Assembly (NCBI GenBank): GCA_024224995.1
Contig: JAAENB010001042.1
Coordinates: 1-18,757 of the forward strand
DNA: 18,757 bases
Direction: 5' to 3'
Source of the DNA: a bacterium
GTDB lineage: Bacteria; Spirochaetota; UBA4802; UBA5550
Of the stretch, positions 6,427 through 17,787 are shown in pieces (within the stretch, counting starts at the first letter, position 1; each line of letters opens with the position of its first letter). Below the pieces are notes generated by a model that saw nothing but the letters and a program-made list of their open reading frames with translations, did not search any database and was not told where the DNA came from. The position numbers were made by a program, and so were the translations under genes.

Positions 6427-7794
6427 GTGAACAGGAGTTTGAAAAATATCACCGGTATACTGGCAGCATCGGTAAAAAGTTTTTATCTTTCGCCCCGCTT
6501 TTTTTTACTAATAGGGATCCAGGTTATCCTGTTTATGCTGGGGTATTTCTTTTTAGTGATCCTGGTAATCGCGAAATACCTGTTTTTCTCGATAATTCTT
6601 TTTAGCCTTGCGGACATGGTGCTGCTTTACCGGCGGAGTACGGGAATAGAAGCCCGGCGAAAAGTGCCGGAAAAGTTGTCTAATGGAGATATGAACAGTA
6701 TCACCATAGAGGCAGCCAACCGGTATGGGTTCCCGGTGAGGCTGAAAATAATAGATGAGCTGCCGTTCCGGTTCCAGGAAAGAGGTTTTTCATTAAGCGC
6801 GGGAGTTCCGGCAGGAACCCAAACGGTTCTCCGGTATACTGTGCGGCCCGTAGAACGGGGCGAATACCGCTTTGGAGCGCTCAATGTATTCACGGAGTCC
6901 CCTCTTGGTCTTGTTATACGCCGTTACCGGTTTGGCCGGGATGAAATGGTGCCGGTATATCCGTCCATAGAGCAAATGAAAAAATACGATATTTTCGCGA
7001 TCTCAAACCGGCTTTCGGAAGTAGGCATTAAAAAGATGCGGCGGGCGGAAACAGCAATTGAGTTTGACCGGATCAGGGAATATGTATCGGGGGATGATTA
7101 CCGGAAAATAAACTGGAAAGCATCGGCACGAAAAACCAGGCTCATGGTTAACCAGTACCGGGATGAACGGTCGCAGCATATATATAGTATTATTGATATG
7201 GGCAGGGGAATGAAGATGCCCTTTAATGGAATGACCCTGCTGGATTACGCGGTAAATACGGCCCTGGTAATTTCGAACATAGCGATTCGGCGGGAGGACA
7301 AAGCCGGACTTATTACTTTTTCCAATACAATAGAAACGGTCCTTGGGGCAGACAAAAAATATTCTCATATTTTTAAGATCCTGGAGGCTTTGTATAACAG
7401 CACAACAGGTTTTTTGGAACCGGATTATGAGCAAGTTTACAGCCTCATCTCGAGAAAAGTAACCCGAAGAAGCCTTATTATACTGTATACCAATTTTGAG
7501 ACACTGGAATCGCTGAGGAGAAATATACCGTATCTCACTATGATATCGCGCAGGCATGTCCTGGTAATAATATTTTTTGAAAATACCGAACTCCGGGAGT
7601 ATATAAATAAGCCGGCGCAGACCATAGAGAAGATATACACAAAAACAATCGCAGAGAAGTTTGAATTTGAGAAAAGGCAGATTGTAAAAGAACTGGATAG
7701 GTATGGAATTCATTCCATACTCACCTCACCGGAAAATTTGACCGTCAAAACAATAAATAAATATCTTGAATTAAAAGCCAGGGGAGCAATATAA
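6427..7794 (+). CDS. DUF58 (vWA-like) membrane protein, MoxR partner
   Basis: Protein of 455 aa starting at a GTG one base after the MoxR stop; no ATG is available nearby, and the ribosome site (AGAGG about 12 nt upstream) is modest, fitting translational coupling. Two membrane segments lie at about residues 22-45 and 47-68, followed by a beta-rich region with RPVERGEYRFG (140-150) and the DUF58 signature FDRIREYVSGDDYRKINWKASARKTRLMV (213-241). A vWA-like domain follows from about residue 250. At the metal-site (MIDAS) position the usual DxSxS reads DMGRG (257-261), so both Ser are Gly. This replacement occurs in other DUF58 proteins and suggests altered or absent metal binding. The domain is expected on the cytoplasmic side, where it can meet MoxR. 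Confidence 0.9.
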   Translation: MNRSLKNITGILAASVKSFYLSPRFFLLIGIQVILFMLGYFFLVILVIAKYLFFSIILFSLADMVLLYRRSTGIEARRKVPEKLSNGDMNSITIEAANRYGFPVRLKIIDELPFRFQERGFSLSAGVPAGTQTVLRYTVRPVERGEYRFGALNVFTESPLGLVIRRYRFGRDEMVPVYPSIEQMKKYDIFAISNRLSEVGIKKMRRAETAIEFDRIREYVSGDDYRKINWKASARKTRLMVNQYRDERSQHIYSIIDMGRGMKMPFNGMTLLDYAVNTALVISNIAIRREDKAGLITFSNTIETVLGADKKYSHIFKILEALYNSTTGFLEPDYEQVYSLISRKVTRRSLIILYTNFETLESLRRNIPYLTMISRRHVLVIIFFENTELREYINKPAQTIEKIYTKTIAEKFEFEKRQIVKELDRYGIHSILTSPENLTVKTINKYLELKARGAI

Positions 7795-8526
7795 TTGTAT
7801 ATCGTAAAAATTAAAACAACACAGAATGTCGACATTGAGTATGAGATCGCCGGTATTGGAGACCGGATCCTTGCGGGATTGATTGATTATGGTGTATTGG
7901 GAATTCTTTTTTTAGTATGCGGCAGTATCGCAGCGCTCTTGAAGCTGGAATGGGAAGTCTTTAAAACGGTCCTGCTTCTGTACCTGCTCTTTTGTTCTTT
8001 ATATGACCTGCTTTGCGAGGTCTTATTGGGGGGGCAAAGTATTGGGAAAAAGATACTGCGAATAAAGGTCGTTAAACTCGACGGTTCCCGGACCGGGATT
8101 GGCAGTTACCTGCTCCGGTCCTCGCTCCGCTTTATCGATATCACCCTGTTTTCTTCAGCAGTTGCAATTATAACAATATTAAAGAACGGCAAAGGACAGC
8201 GGCTTGGAGATATAGCAGCAGGAACAACGGTCGTAAAAATCAAGCCCCGTGTCTCATTGGATGACACCATCCTGGTACAGCTCGCCGAAGACTACGAGCC
8301 CCGGTTCCCTGAAGCAAAAGAACTCAATGACGAGGTCTCGAATCTAATCAAAGAAGCGCTTCTTTTCGCGGACCGCAACAAAGATACGGCCCAGGCAGAA
8401 AATATGCTCCTGAAAGCCAAACAGCGGCTGGAACAGCGCATGGAAATAAATACCCAAATGGATCCCGGACCTTTTTTGGAAACGGTCTTAAATGACTATA
8501 ATTATTATAGCGGCAAAGTAGAATAA
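7795..8526 (+). CDS. RDD family membrane protein with helical C-terminal tail
   Basis: Protein of 243 aa starting at a TTG directly after the DUF58 stop; AGGGGAG at 7780-7786 gives good spacing. The RDD domain spans about residues 15-150: GDRILAGLIDYGVLG carries the Arg (24) and first Asp (31), GGQSIGKKILRIKVVKLDG follows the second membrane segment, and QRLGDIAAGTTVV ends the domain with the second Asp (139). Three membrane segments are visible (about 28-48, 58-78, 112-130). Residues 160-243 are a charged, helical cytoplasmic tail not part of RDD. Some RDD proteins have been linked to ion exchange, but the function here is unknown. It is the last gene of the six-gene operon; repeat copy B begins within 10 nt of its stop. 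Confidence 0.88.
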   Translation: MYIVKIKTTQNVDIEYEIAGIGDRILAGLIDYGVLGILFLVCGSIAALLKLEWEVFKTVLLLYLLFCSLYDLLCEVLLGGQSIGKKILRIKVVKLDGSRTGIGSYLLRSSLRFIDITLFSSAVAIITILKNGKGQRLGDIAAGTTVVKIKPRVSLDDTILVQLAEDYEPRFPEAKELNDEVSNLIKEALLFADRNKDTAQAENMLLKAKQRLEQRMEINTQMDPGPFLETVLNDYNYYSGKVE

Positions 8527-8557
8527 GCCCCAGCGTCATATATAAGGTATATCAACC

Positions 8558-8677
8558 CGGAATGTAAATTATGCCTGCCAGGAGCAATACCTCTGCAGAA
8601 CGTTCGGAACTCGCTCCGCTCAAACAGCCTCACAATCTGCCGAGGCATCCCTCCTGGCAGGCATAATTTACATTCCG
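8558..8677. repeat. hairpin 1 of copy B: 41-bp arms, covarying with copy A
   Basis: The arms 8558-8598 and 8637-8677 pair over 41 positions with four mismatches. In the middle of the arm, copy A reads CCTATGCCGGGAGC and copy B reads ATTATGCCTGCCAGGAGC; the right arms changed correspondingly, so base pairing is kept by paired substitutions and a paired length change. The 38-nt loop carries the same inverted motif as in copy A. Confidence 0.85.
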
Positions 8678-8768
8678 AATGACGTTTTTCTGTATATTAA
8701 GACACGACCGACCCTGTGTAGCGGGGAAAAAATACGTCAGAAACAAAATAGTATTACGAGCTGCATCT

Positions 8769-8862
8769 GGCCTTGAAGTAGTATGGGCTCTTTGGGTTGT
8801 GAGGACTGTTTGAGCGGAGCGAGTTCCGCAGCAATCCAAAGAGCCCATACTACTTCAAGGCC
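8769..8862 (+). repeat. hairpin 2 of copy B: 31-bp stem with 32-nt conserved loop
   Basis: The arms 8769-8799 and 8832-8862 pair over 31 bp with one G/T pair. The loop 8800-8831 is 32 nt and identical to copy A. Over about 110 nt the only difference from copy A is C at 8772 for T at 2530, which turns a G/T pair into G/C. Confidence 0.9.
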
Positions 8863-8898
8863 CGCGCACAAGCAAAATTTAGAGGAGTAAAGAGCATT

Positions 8899-10203
8899 AT
8901 GATGTCTGCAGCAGAGCTGTACGAAATAGAGCCTTTTGAGATTTGTTCAATTAGGCCGCCAACGGAAAACTACAGTTTAACCTTCCGGCTAACGCGGAAT
9001 TGTTACTGGAACAAGTGTAAATTTTGTCCGGTTTATAAAATTGGCGCGAGGTTTTCAAAGCGGACCCTTGAAGACGTGCTCCGGGATATAGAAAAGGCAA
9101 AACAGATCGATGATATGTTATTCGAGCAGGGCATCGGCAATCCCGTAAGTTCCGACGCTGATTTTTACCGCGTACCGGAACTCATTGATAAAATAAAACA
9201 GGCAAAATGGGAAGCCGGTATTGTGGATGCCGAACATGAGGAGGAAACACGGGACATCCCGGCTAATCTCGACCCCCGGATGCAGTGGTTTCTTTCCTGG
9301 TTTAAAGACAAACCGGTATTGGAAGACAGTATTAACCATATTATTTCCTGGCGTATTGGCGGCGCGAAAACCTGTTTTTTAGGTGATGCCGATTCGTTAA
9401 TCCTGAAACCCGCGTTCCTGGACACGGTTATGAAAAAAATAAAAATAAATTTTCCTTCGATTGAACGCTTTACTGTTTACGGCCGAACACGGTCCGCGGC
9501 TCAGCTCCGGTCCGTAAAAGAATTAAAGGCGTATAGAAAGTCCGGACTCGATAGAATACATTTTGGAATGGAAAGCGGCAGTGACCGGGTTTTATCGTTA
9601 GTAGAAAAAGGAGTTACCGCAGCGCAGCATGTAGAAGCCGGCACGAAGGTCCGGGAAGCGGGAATATCCTGTTCGGTCTATGTAATGCCCGGACTTGGGG
9701 GGGCGGAACTTTCTGGAGAGAACGCCGAAGAAACGGCCAGGGTTCTTACGCAGGCAGCACCTGACTATATACGGCTGCGGTCCCTTGAAATATTTCCCGG
9801 AACCCCGCTGGAAGAAGCAATACAACGCGGTACGTTTACCGAAGCAACGGAAGAGCAGGTTGTCCGGGAGATCCGTACCCTGGTAGAGAGCATTGAAACA
9901 GAGACGGAGATTGCAAGCGACAGCGCCTCCAATCTCCTGCAGGTATACGGCAGGCTCCCGCACGACAGAGACGCTATGCTTGAGGTCATTGACGGCTATC
10001 TTTCTCTGGAGCCCCGGGGCAAGCTGGAATACAGCTTACAAGCACGCTTGAGCTCATTTATGGGCCAGTACGGAACCGTAACCGAAGATATTCTTAAAGC
10101 CCTGGGTCCATATATTAAAGACGGAAGCATCGACATGGCACTGATTCCGGACAGGGAACTGGAACAGGCAACCAGGCTCATCCGGGGAAAGCTAATGCCG
10201 TAA
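8899..10203 (+). CDS. radical SAM enzyme, function unassigned
   Basis: Protein of 434 aa; the first of two adjacent ATG codons is chosen because AGAGGAG (8881-8887) lies 11 nt upstream. The iron-sulfur motif is CYWNKCKFC (Cys35, Cys40, Cys43), spacing CX4CX2C, the C-x-WN-x-C-x-FC variant seen in a group of uncharacterised radical SAM proteins, followed by PVYKIGARFSKR. Further radical SAM barrel elements are CFLGDADSLIL, the Gly-rich IHFGMESGSDRVLSLVEKGVT and VREAGISCSVYVMPGLGG. The C-terminal third (LLQVYGRLPHDRDAMLEVIDGYL...) is helical with no further Cys cluster, so only the catalytic 4Fe-4S cluster is predicted. The enzyme would cleave S-adenosylmethionine to start radical chemistry; the substrate is not evident. 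Nearby genes give no pathway clue. It is preceded by repeat copy B. Confidence 0.88.
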   Translation: MMSAAELYEIEPFEICSIRPPTENYSLTFRLTRNCYWNKCKFCPVYKIGARFSKRTLEDVLRDIEKAKQIDDMLFEQGIGNPVSSDADFYRVPELIDKIKQAKWEAGIVDAEHEEETRDIPANLDPRMQWFLSWFKDKPVLEDSINHIISWRIGGAKTCFLGDADSLILKPAFLDTVMKKIKINFPSIERFTVYGRTRSAAQLRSVKELKAYRKSGLDRIHFGMESGSDRVLSLVEKGVTAAQHVEAGTKVREAGISCSVYVMPGLGGAELSGENAEETARVLTQAAPDYIRLRSLEIFPGTPLEEAIQRGTFTEATEEQVVREIRTLVESIETETEIASDSASNLLQVYGRLPHDRDAMLEVIDGYLSLEPRGKLEYSLQARLSSFMGQYGTVTEDILKALGPYIKDGSIDMALIPDRELEQATRLIRGKLMP

Positions 10204-10245
10204 ACAGGTGCAGGGCGCAAGGGACAAGTGTACTCTTCTAAATTT

Positions 10246-10290
10246 TTGACCGATTACCGATCACCCGGCCCCCACGGCCACCGATCACCT
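10246..10290 (+). repeat. CCGATCACC-type short repeat, copy 1
   Basis: This copy lies between the converging radical SAM gene and the barrel gene. It reads TTGACCGATTACCGATCACC, then CGGCC/GGCC around a 5-nt spacer, then ACCGATCACCTT. Related copies lie at 14755-14790 (same strand) and 18614-18657 (opposite strand). Each is built from degenerate GATCACC/GATTACC units around a GGCC palindrome. Copies 1 and 2 begin a few bases past the stop codon of a minus-strand gene. Confidence 0.75.
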
Positions 10291-10298
10291 TACTTACC

Positions 10299-14564
<4,266 letters not shown>

Positions 14565-14567
14565 ATT

Positions 14568-14749
14568 CTTCCTCTCAAGAAACTAAAATTTGCTTGTGCG
14601 CGGGTCTGGAAGTATCCCCTCTTCTAAATGCTGCGGAACTCCCTTCGGTCAAACAGTCCTCACATTTAGAAGAGGGGATACTTTCAGGCCGGATGCAGCT
14701 CGCAATAGTATTTAGTTTCTGACGTATTTTTTTCCTGCTTCGCAGGTTC
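14568..14749 (-). repeat. interspersed hairpin element, copy C (second half only), upstream of hom
   Basis: Read on the minus strand: small CCTGC/GCAGG hairpin (14734-14746), seven A, TACGTCAGAAACTAAAT box, GCGAGCTGCATCCGGCC, a long hairpin (arms 14663-14690 and 14603-14630, 28 bp with two mismatches), GCGCACAAGC tail (14592-14601) and AGTTTCTTGAGAG reaching the hom ribosome site. Compared with copies A and B the flanks and the 32-nt loop are conserved, but both stem arms have a different sequence (AAGTATCCCCTCTTCTAAATG instead of the GTATGGGCTCTTTGG type). In the loop, GC-GGA-GC became CC-GAA-GG, again keeping a small stem. AGAAACTAAA (minus strand, 14711-14720) and TTTAGTTTCT (14578-14587) pair over 10 bp as an outer stem. 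Hairpin 1 is absent. Confidence 0.9.
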
Positions 14750-14754
14750 TATTC

Positions 14755-14790
14755 TTGACCGATCACCGGTTACCCGGCCACCGATTACCT
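14755..14790 (+). repeat. CCGATCACC-type short repeat, copy 2
   Basis: Reads TTGACCGATCACCGGTTACC followed by CGGCCACCGATTACCTT. It lacks the central insert between the two GGCC halves seen in copies 1 and 3, which makes it about 9 nt shorter. It begins 7 nt past the stop codon of the chemoreceptor gene on the minus strand, the same placement as copy 1 after the barrel gene. Confidence 0.75.
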
Positions 14791-14797
14791 TCCCCTT

Positions 14798-17200
14798 CTA
14801 TACATTAAAAAAAGCAGTGATCTCACTGAGTTTGTTCGACTGATCCTGAAGCGATGAAGCTGAGGTCGCCACTTTTTCCGATGAGACCGCGATTTCCTGG
14901 ATCGAAAGATTTATACTGGTAATGGCTTTTAGTATTTCCGCGCTTGTCGCTTTTTGCTGATCCGTCGCGAGAGCTATTTCCTGTGACATTTTATTAATAA
15001 CCTCAATGTCAACCATTACCTGGTCACTCCCTTTTACCTGCTCTTCAGCAGAAAGAGCTATTTCTTCAACAAGCGCAGCACCCTTTTCAATGCTTTTTAT
15101 CATCAGGGTAATGGCTTCAGCTGTTTTACTAATGAGAGAGGTTCCGGTTTCAACATCGGTTCTACTGGTCCTGATGACATCTTCGATCTCTTTGGTGCTC
15201 TGGGCAGTCGCGTCCGCGAGCTTTGATATTTCTTCCGATACAACAGCAAAACCCCTTCCATGATCTCCGGCCCGGGCCGCTTCAATAGCCGCGTTAAGGG
15301 AAAGAAGGTTTATCTGGTCCGAAATTTCGGTAATAATTGCTACAATGTCGACGATTTTCATTGAACTTTCGGATATTTGATCAATACTTTTGGTTGTGGT
15401 TTGCAGCATTTGTTCCGTATTTCGTGCTTCAGCAACAGTGGATTGAGTTTCCTTGCTCACATTCATTGAATTTTCACCAACAACCCTGGTGGATGATGAC
15501 AGTTCTTCCATGGCCGCGCTGGTCTGGGAGGCCCGGTCTGCCTGCTGGTCTGCCGACAGAGCCACACTCTCAATGGTGGCAGTCAGCTCTTCATTGGACG
15601 AGGTTGTCTCTTCAATAAAGGCAGCCTGGTTTTGAGATTCTGTTTCGAGCTTTTTGCTGGTTTCAGCGAGACTTTCGGCATCGTTCTTAAGCTCTTTAGT
15701 CATGGATTTGATGCTCAATACGATTTGCTGCATGGTAACGATCATATGGTTAATGGCGTCTATGAGCTCATCTGTTTCACTGCGAATCGATTTTTTGTAC
15801 ACCTTGCAGGTTCTGCAATGATTTTGCATTTTGTCATCCAGGTCTGTTGCCGCTTTTCCACCTTCGCATAAAGTTCCTTCCATGCCCCAACAGGCAAGGT
15901 TGCGGCTGTCGTAAGCAGGGCAGTCTTCCCTGGTACAGTTTAACAGGTCCTTACATTTTACATAATGTTTCTGGAGAATAAATTCATTGATTTCGCCGTT
16001 GCTAACTTTAACGGCAACATCAATTATCCGCCTGAATGGCGACGATATCCTGGTGGCAAGAAAGGTGCTGATAAATATTAAACCTATAGTAAAAACAATA
16101 ATAAGGATCAGCATGATCTTAAAGAAAGAGTTCACCGTGTGAAGTATTTCATCATAATTGGCATAGGCAACAATAATCCAGTCCCAGTCCGGGAAATAGG
16201 TGAAGTAGGCCAATTTTTTTACCGGTTTACCGCTTTTGTCTCTGAAAGAATATTTATGAGAGAGAATGTTTTTTGCCATGTCAGGGGCATGTATTCTTAA
16301 CTCTTCATTTTCCGCGTTTTTGTCTAACATTTTTTGGGCGAATGCTTCGTTTGTTTTTGCGTCTTTATAATTTAGTAATGACATCCCTGTTAATGTATCG
16401 TGGATAATAACATCTCCTTGCGAATCGATAACATAAACATACCCGCTTTTACCAATGGTAATTTCACTGATTATATCAAAAAGTGCACTTTTTTTGTCGG
16501 GGATGCCAAAGTATACTGCTCCAACAACAGTACCATTATTTGATTTTATCGGTCTATAATGGGTCATTGTCCATTTCCCAACTACCGGGGCTCTGCCTAT
16601 GTATGGTTTTCCCCTGGAAATATTTTTATAGACAATGGAGTCAGGAGGAATATAGGTGAGTATGGCTCTCTTATTATTTTTTTTAACATTTGTTGAAATG
16701 CGGATTAGTTTCTTGTCATAGAGCTGAAAAATTGTTGCAGTAGCATCGGGAACATTTATTTGTTTTACCACTTCATCTACAGTTTCATAGTTTTTAAACA
16801 GGACTTTATTTCCCGCCAGCATTTCCGGTAATTCAATTTGGGTTTCTTCACCTGAAGTCTGGTCTATTGCTGTAACGGTATTTTTTTTATTACCAAAATG
16901 GATATTGGTATACCGGGAGAAGATTTTATCCGCTTCAATGTATCCCTGCTTAATATGAGTAATCTGTTTGGCTTCCTGGAGGTCGTATGTAATTTTGTCC
17001 GATTTTTCGCTTTGTAGAGCACAGATTTTTTTAATACTATTCAGAGAATTTTCTATGGATTGTTTGGATTGGTCTAAAATCTCACCTTTTACATAAAAAT
17101 AGGTCATGACTAATCCAATAATAAGTGGTAAAATCGATGTAAGAGACATGTATCGAAGTATGGTGCCTTTCAACCCATAGAAAAAAGTCTTTTTGGACAT
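14798..17200 (-). CDS. methyl-accepting chemotaxis protein with two Cache domains and Cys-rich HAMP insert
   Basis: Protein of 800 aa. Membrane segment 1 is at about 17-38 and segment 2 at 361-383; the large extracytoplasmic part between them holds two Cache-like modules (about 150-235, ending [12 protein letters not shown], and 245-350, [19 protein letters not shown]...[13 protein letters not shown]). HAMP helix 1 ([20 protein letters not shown]) is followed by an insert with seven Cys (416, 422, 427, 437, 445, 462, 465) including CPAY and CW, then HAMP helix 2 ([16 protein letters not shown]). The signalling hairpin tip is [37 protein letters not shown] (626-662). There is no C-terminal CheR/CheB-tethering pentapeptide (ends ITAFFNV). 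GAGGGG before the ATG at 17200 supports the start. It senses a small ligand outside the cell and signals to CheA/CheW; the Cys module could add redox or metal sensing. Confidence 0.95.
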   Translation of the reverse strand: MSKKTFFYGLKGTILRYMSLTSILPLIIGLVMTYFYVKGEILDQSKQSIENSLNSIKKICALQSEKSDKITYDLQEAKQITHIKQGYIEADKIFSRYTNIHFGNKKNTVTAIDQTSGEETQIELPEMLAGNKVLFKNYETVDEVVKQINVPDATATIFQLYDKKLIRISTNVKKNNKRAILTYIPPDSIVYKNISRGKPYIGRAPVVGKWTMTHYRPIKSNNGTVVGAVYFGIPDKKSALFDIISEITIGKSGYVYVIDSQGDVIIHDTLTGMSLLNYKDAKTNEAFAQKMLDKNAENEELRIHAPDMAKNILSHKYSFRDKSGKPVKKLAYFTYFPDWDWIIVAYANYDEILHTVNSFFKIMLILIIVFTIGLIFISTFLATRISSPFRRIIDVAVKVSNGEINEFILQKHYVKCKDLLNCTREDCPAYDSRNLACWGMEGTLCEGGKAATDLDDKMQNHCRTCKVYKKSIRSETDELIDAINHMIVTMQQIVLSIKSMTKELKNDAESLAETSKKLETESQNQAAFIEETTSSNEELTATIESVALSADQQADRASQTSAAMEELSSSTRVVGENSMNVSKETQSTVAEARNTEQMLQTTTKSIDQISESSMKIVDIVAIITEISDQINLLSLNAAIEAARAGDHGRGFAVVSEEISKLADATAQSTKEIEDVIRTSRTDVETGTSLISKTAEAITLMIKSIEKGAALVEEIALSAEEQVKGSDQVMVDIEVINKMSQEIALATDQQKATSAEILKAITSINLSIQEIAVSSEKVATSASSLQDQSNKLSEITAFFNV

Positions 17201-17225
17201 AACCCCTCGCTTTTTTAATAATGAG

Positions 17226-17247
17226 TGTCATACTAACAAATATGACA
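17226..17247. promoter_or_regulatory. 7-bp perfect dyad, possible operator, in the divergent region
   Basis: TGTCATA (17226-17232) and TATGACA (17241-17247) form a perfect inverted repeat with an 8-nt spacer, the size expected for a dimeric regulator. It lies 26 nt upstream of the chemoreceptor start codon and abuts a TATAAT-like hexamer on the minus strand (17247-17252). No regulator is encoded nearby and no second copy of this dyad was seen in the window. Confidence 0.35.
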
Positions 17248-17287
17248 TTATATTTCTATCGATTTTTTAATTTTTGTGTCAATATTC

Positions 17288-17315
17288 TTGACTTTGATGA
17301 TTTTTAACTTATAAT
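17288..17315 (+). promoter_or_regulatory. sigma70-type promoter of the MshEN-like gene
   Basis: TTGACT (17288-17293) and a perfect TATAAT (17310-17315) are separated by 16 bp. The start codon at 17344 follows after 28 nt, with GGAGG at 17333-17337 between them. This is the clearest promoter in the window. Confidence 0.6.
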
Positions 17316-17343
17316 CAATTGTACCATATCATGGAGGTTTTTT

Positions 17344-17760
17344 ATGCCGGTACCAACCCTGGGAGAACTGCTGCGGCAGGATAATGTGATAACCGAAGAT
17401 GAACTGGAAGAGGCTCTGGATAAACAGAAGAAAAAAAGGCGTAAAGAGACTCCTATTGGTGTTATTCTCATACGGTTCGGGTATATCAGCACAGATACAT
17501 TCCTCAAATATCTGACTATTCAAACGGACCTCATAATTAATAGACGTCCGGAAAAACCGATCCCTCTTCTCGGCGATCTCCTGCTTAATGATAAGGTTAT
17601 TACCAGGGCCCAGCTCAATGAAGCTCTATCCAAACAATATAATGACGGCGGCCGGCCCATTGGGATACTTCTGATGCAAATGGGCATTATAGACCAGGAA
17701 ACACTTATGATCTACCTTGCGAAACAAACAGAATACGCCATTGCCGAGAATAAATTATAA
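17344..17760 (+). CDS. protein of two tandem MshEN/GspE-N-like repeats
   Basis: Protein of 138 aa made of two copies of one helical unit: residues 5-62 (TLGELLRQDNVITEDELEEALDKQ...PIGVILIRFGYISTDTFLKYLTIQT) and 73-132 (LLGDLLLNDKVITRAQLNEALSKQ...PIGILLMQMGIIDQETLMIYLAKQT). This is the pattern found at the N-terminus of type II secretion/pilus ATPases (GspE, PilB, MshE), where the motif [RK]LGxxLxxxGxIxxxxLxxxLxxQ binds c-di-GMP. Here the leading Arg is Thr or Leu and the Gly before the Ile is Asn/Lys-Val, so nucleotide binding is uncertain. There is no ATPase domain, so this is a stand-alone protein. GGAGG six bases before the ATG supports the start. It diverges from the chemoreceptor gene and converges on the nitrilase-like gene with a 6-nt gap. 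Confidence 0.8.
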   Translation: MPVPTLGELLRQDNVITEDELEEALDKQKKKRRKETPIGVILIRFGYISTDTFLKYLTIQTDLIINRRPEKPIPLLGDLLLNDKVITRAQLNEALSKQYNDGGRPIGILLMQMGIIDQETLMIYLAKQTEYAIAENKL

Positions 17761-17787
17761 TATAATTTATAATATAATCTCTTTTTT
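17746..17787 (+). terminator. probable intrinsic terminator of the MshEN-like gene, within converging gene ends
   Basis: Arms 17746-17761 and 17766-17781 pair at 13 of 16 positions (outer GAGA/TCTC, otherwise A/T), with a 4-nt loop, and six T follow immediately at 17782-17787. The inner part also contains a perfect 21-bp A/T palindrome at 17750-17770. The stem is A/T-rich and therefore weak, and it covers both stop codons of the converging genes. No T-run follows on the minus strand. Confidence 0.5.

Larger units (their letters stand above)
8531..8880 (+). repeat. interspersed two-hairpin element, copy B, upstream of the radical SAM gene
   Basis: Copy B fills nearly all of the 372-nt gap 8527-8898 and nothing else is seen there. 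Same order as copy A: hairpin 1 (arms 8558-8598 and 8637-8677), TATATTAAGAC end, small CCCTG/CGGGG hairpin, six A, TACGTCAGAAAC box, hairpin 2 (8769-8862), and the GCGCACAAGC tail ending at 8873, 25 nt before the ATG at 8899. The left terminal repeat is eroded (GCGTCATATA instead of GCGTCTTAATATA). The AGTTTCT partner of the outer stem found in A and C is missing here and the box reads AGAAACA, so that stem is lost in both halves. Confidence 0.9.

Noticed and set aside
7003..7713. 236-codon minus-strand frame inside the DUF58 gene
   Set aside because: It is antisense to a strong family match, has Tyr/Cys/Pro-rich non-natural composition and no start site; it is a shadow frame.
14734..14746. 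CCTGC/GCAGG hairpin as terminator of the chemoreceptor gene
   Set aside because: On the minus strand it is followed by A's, not T's; equivalent hairpins followed by A's occur in copies A and B, so it belongs to the repeat element.
17247..17282. TTGACA...TATAAT on the minus strand as chemoreceptor promoter
   Set aside because: The two hexamers are 24 bp apart, outside the functional range. A CGATA core resembling a sigma28 -10 is also present but no matching -35 at the right distance was found.
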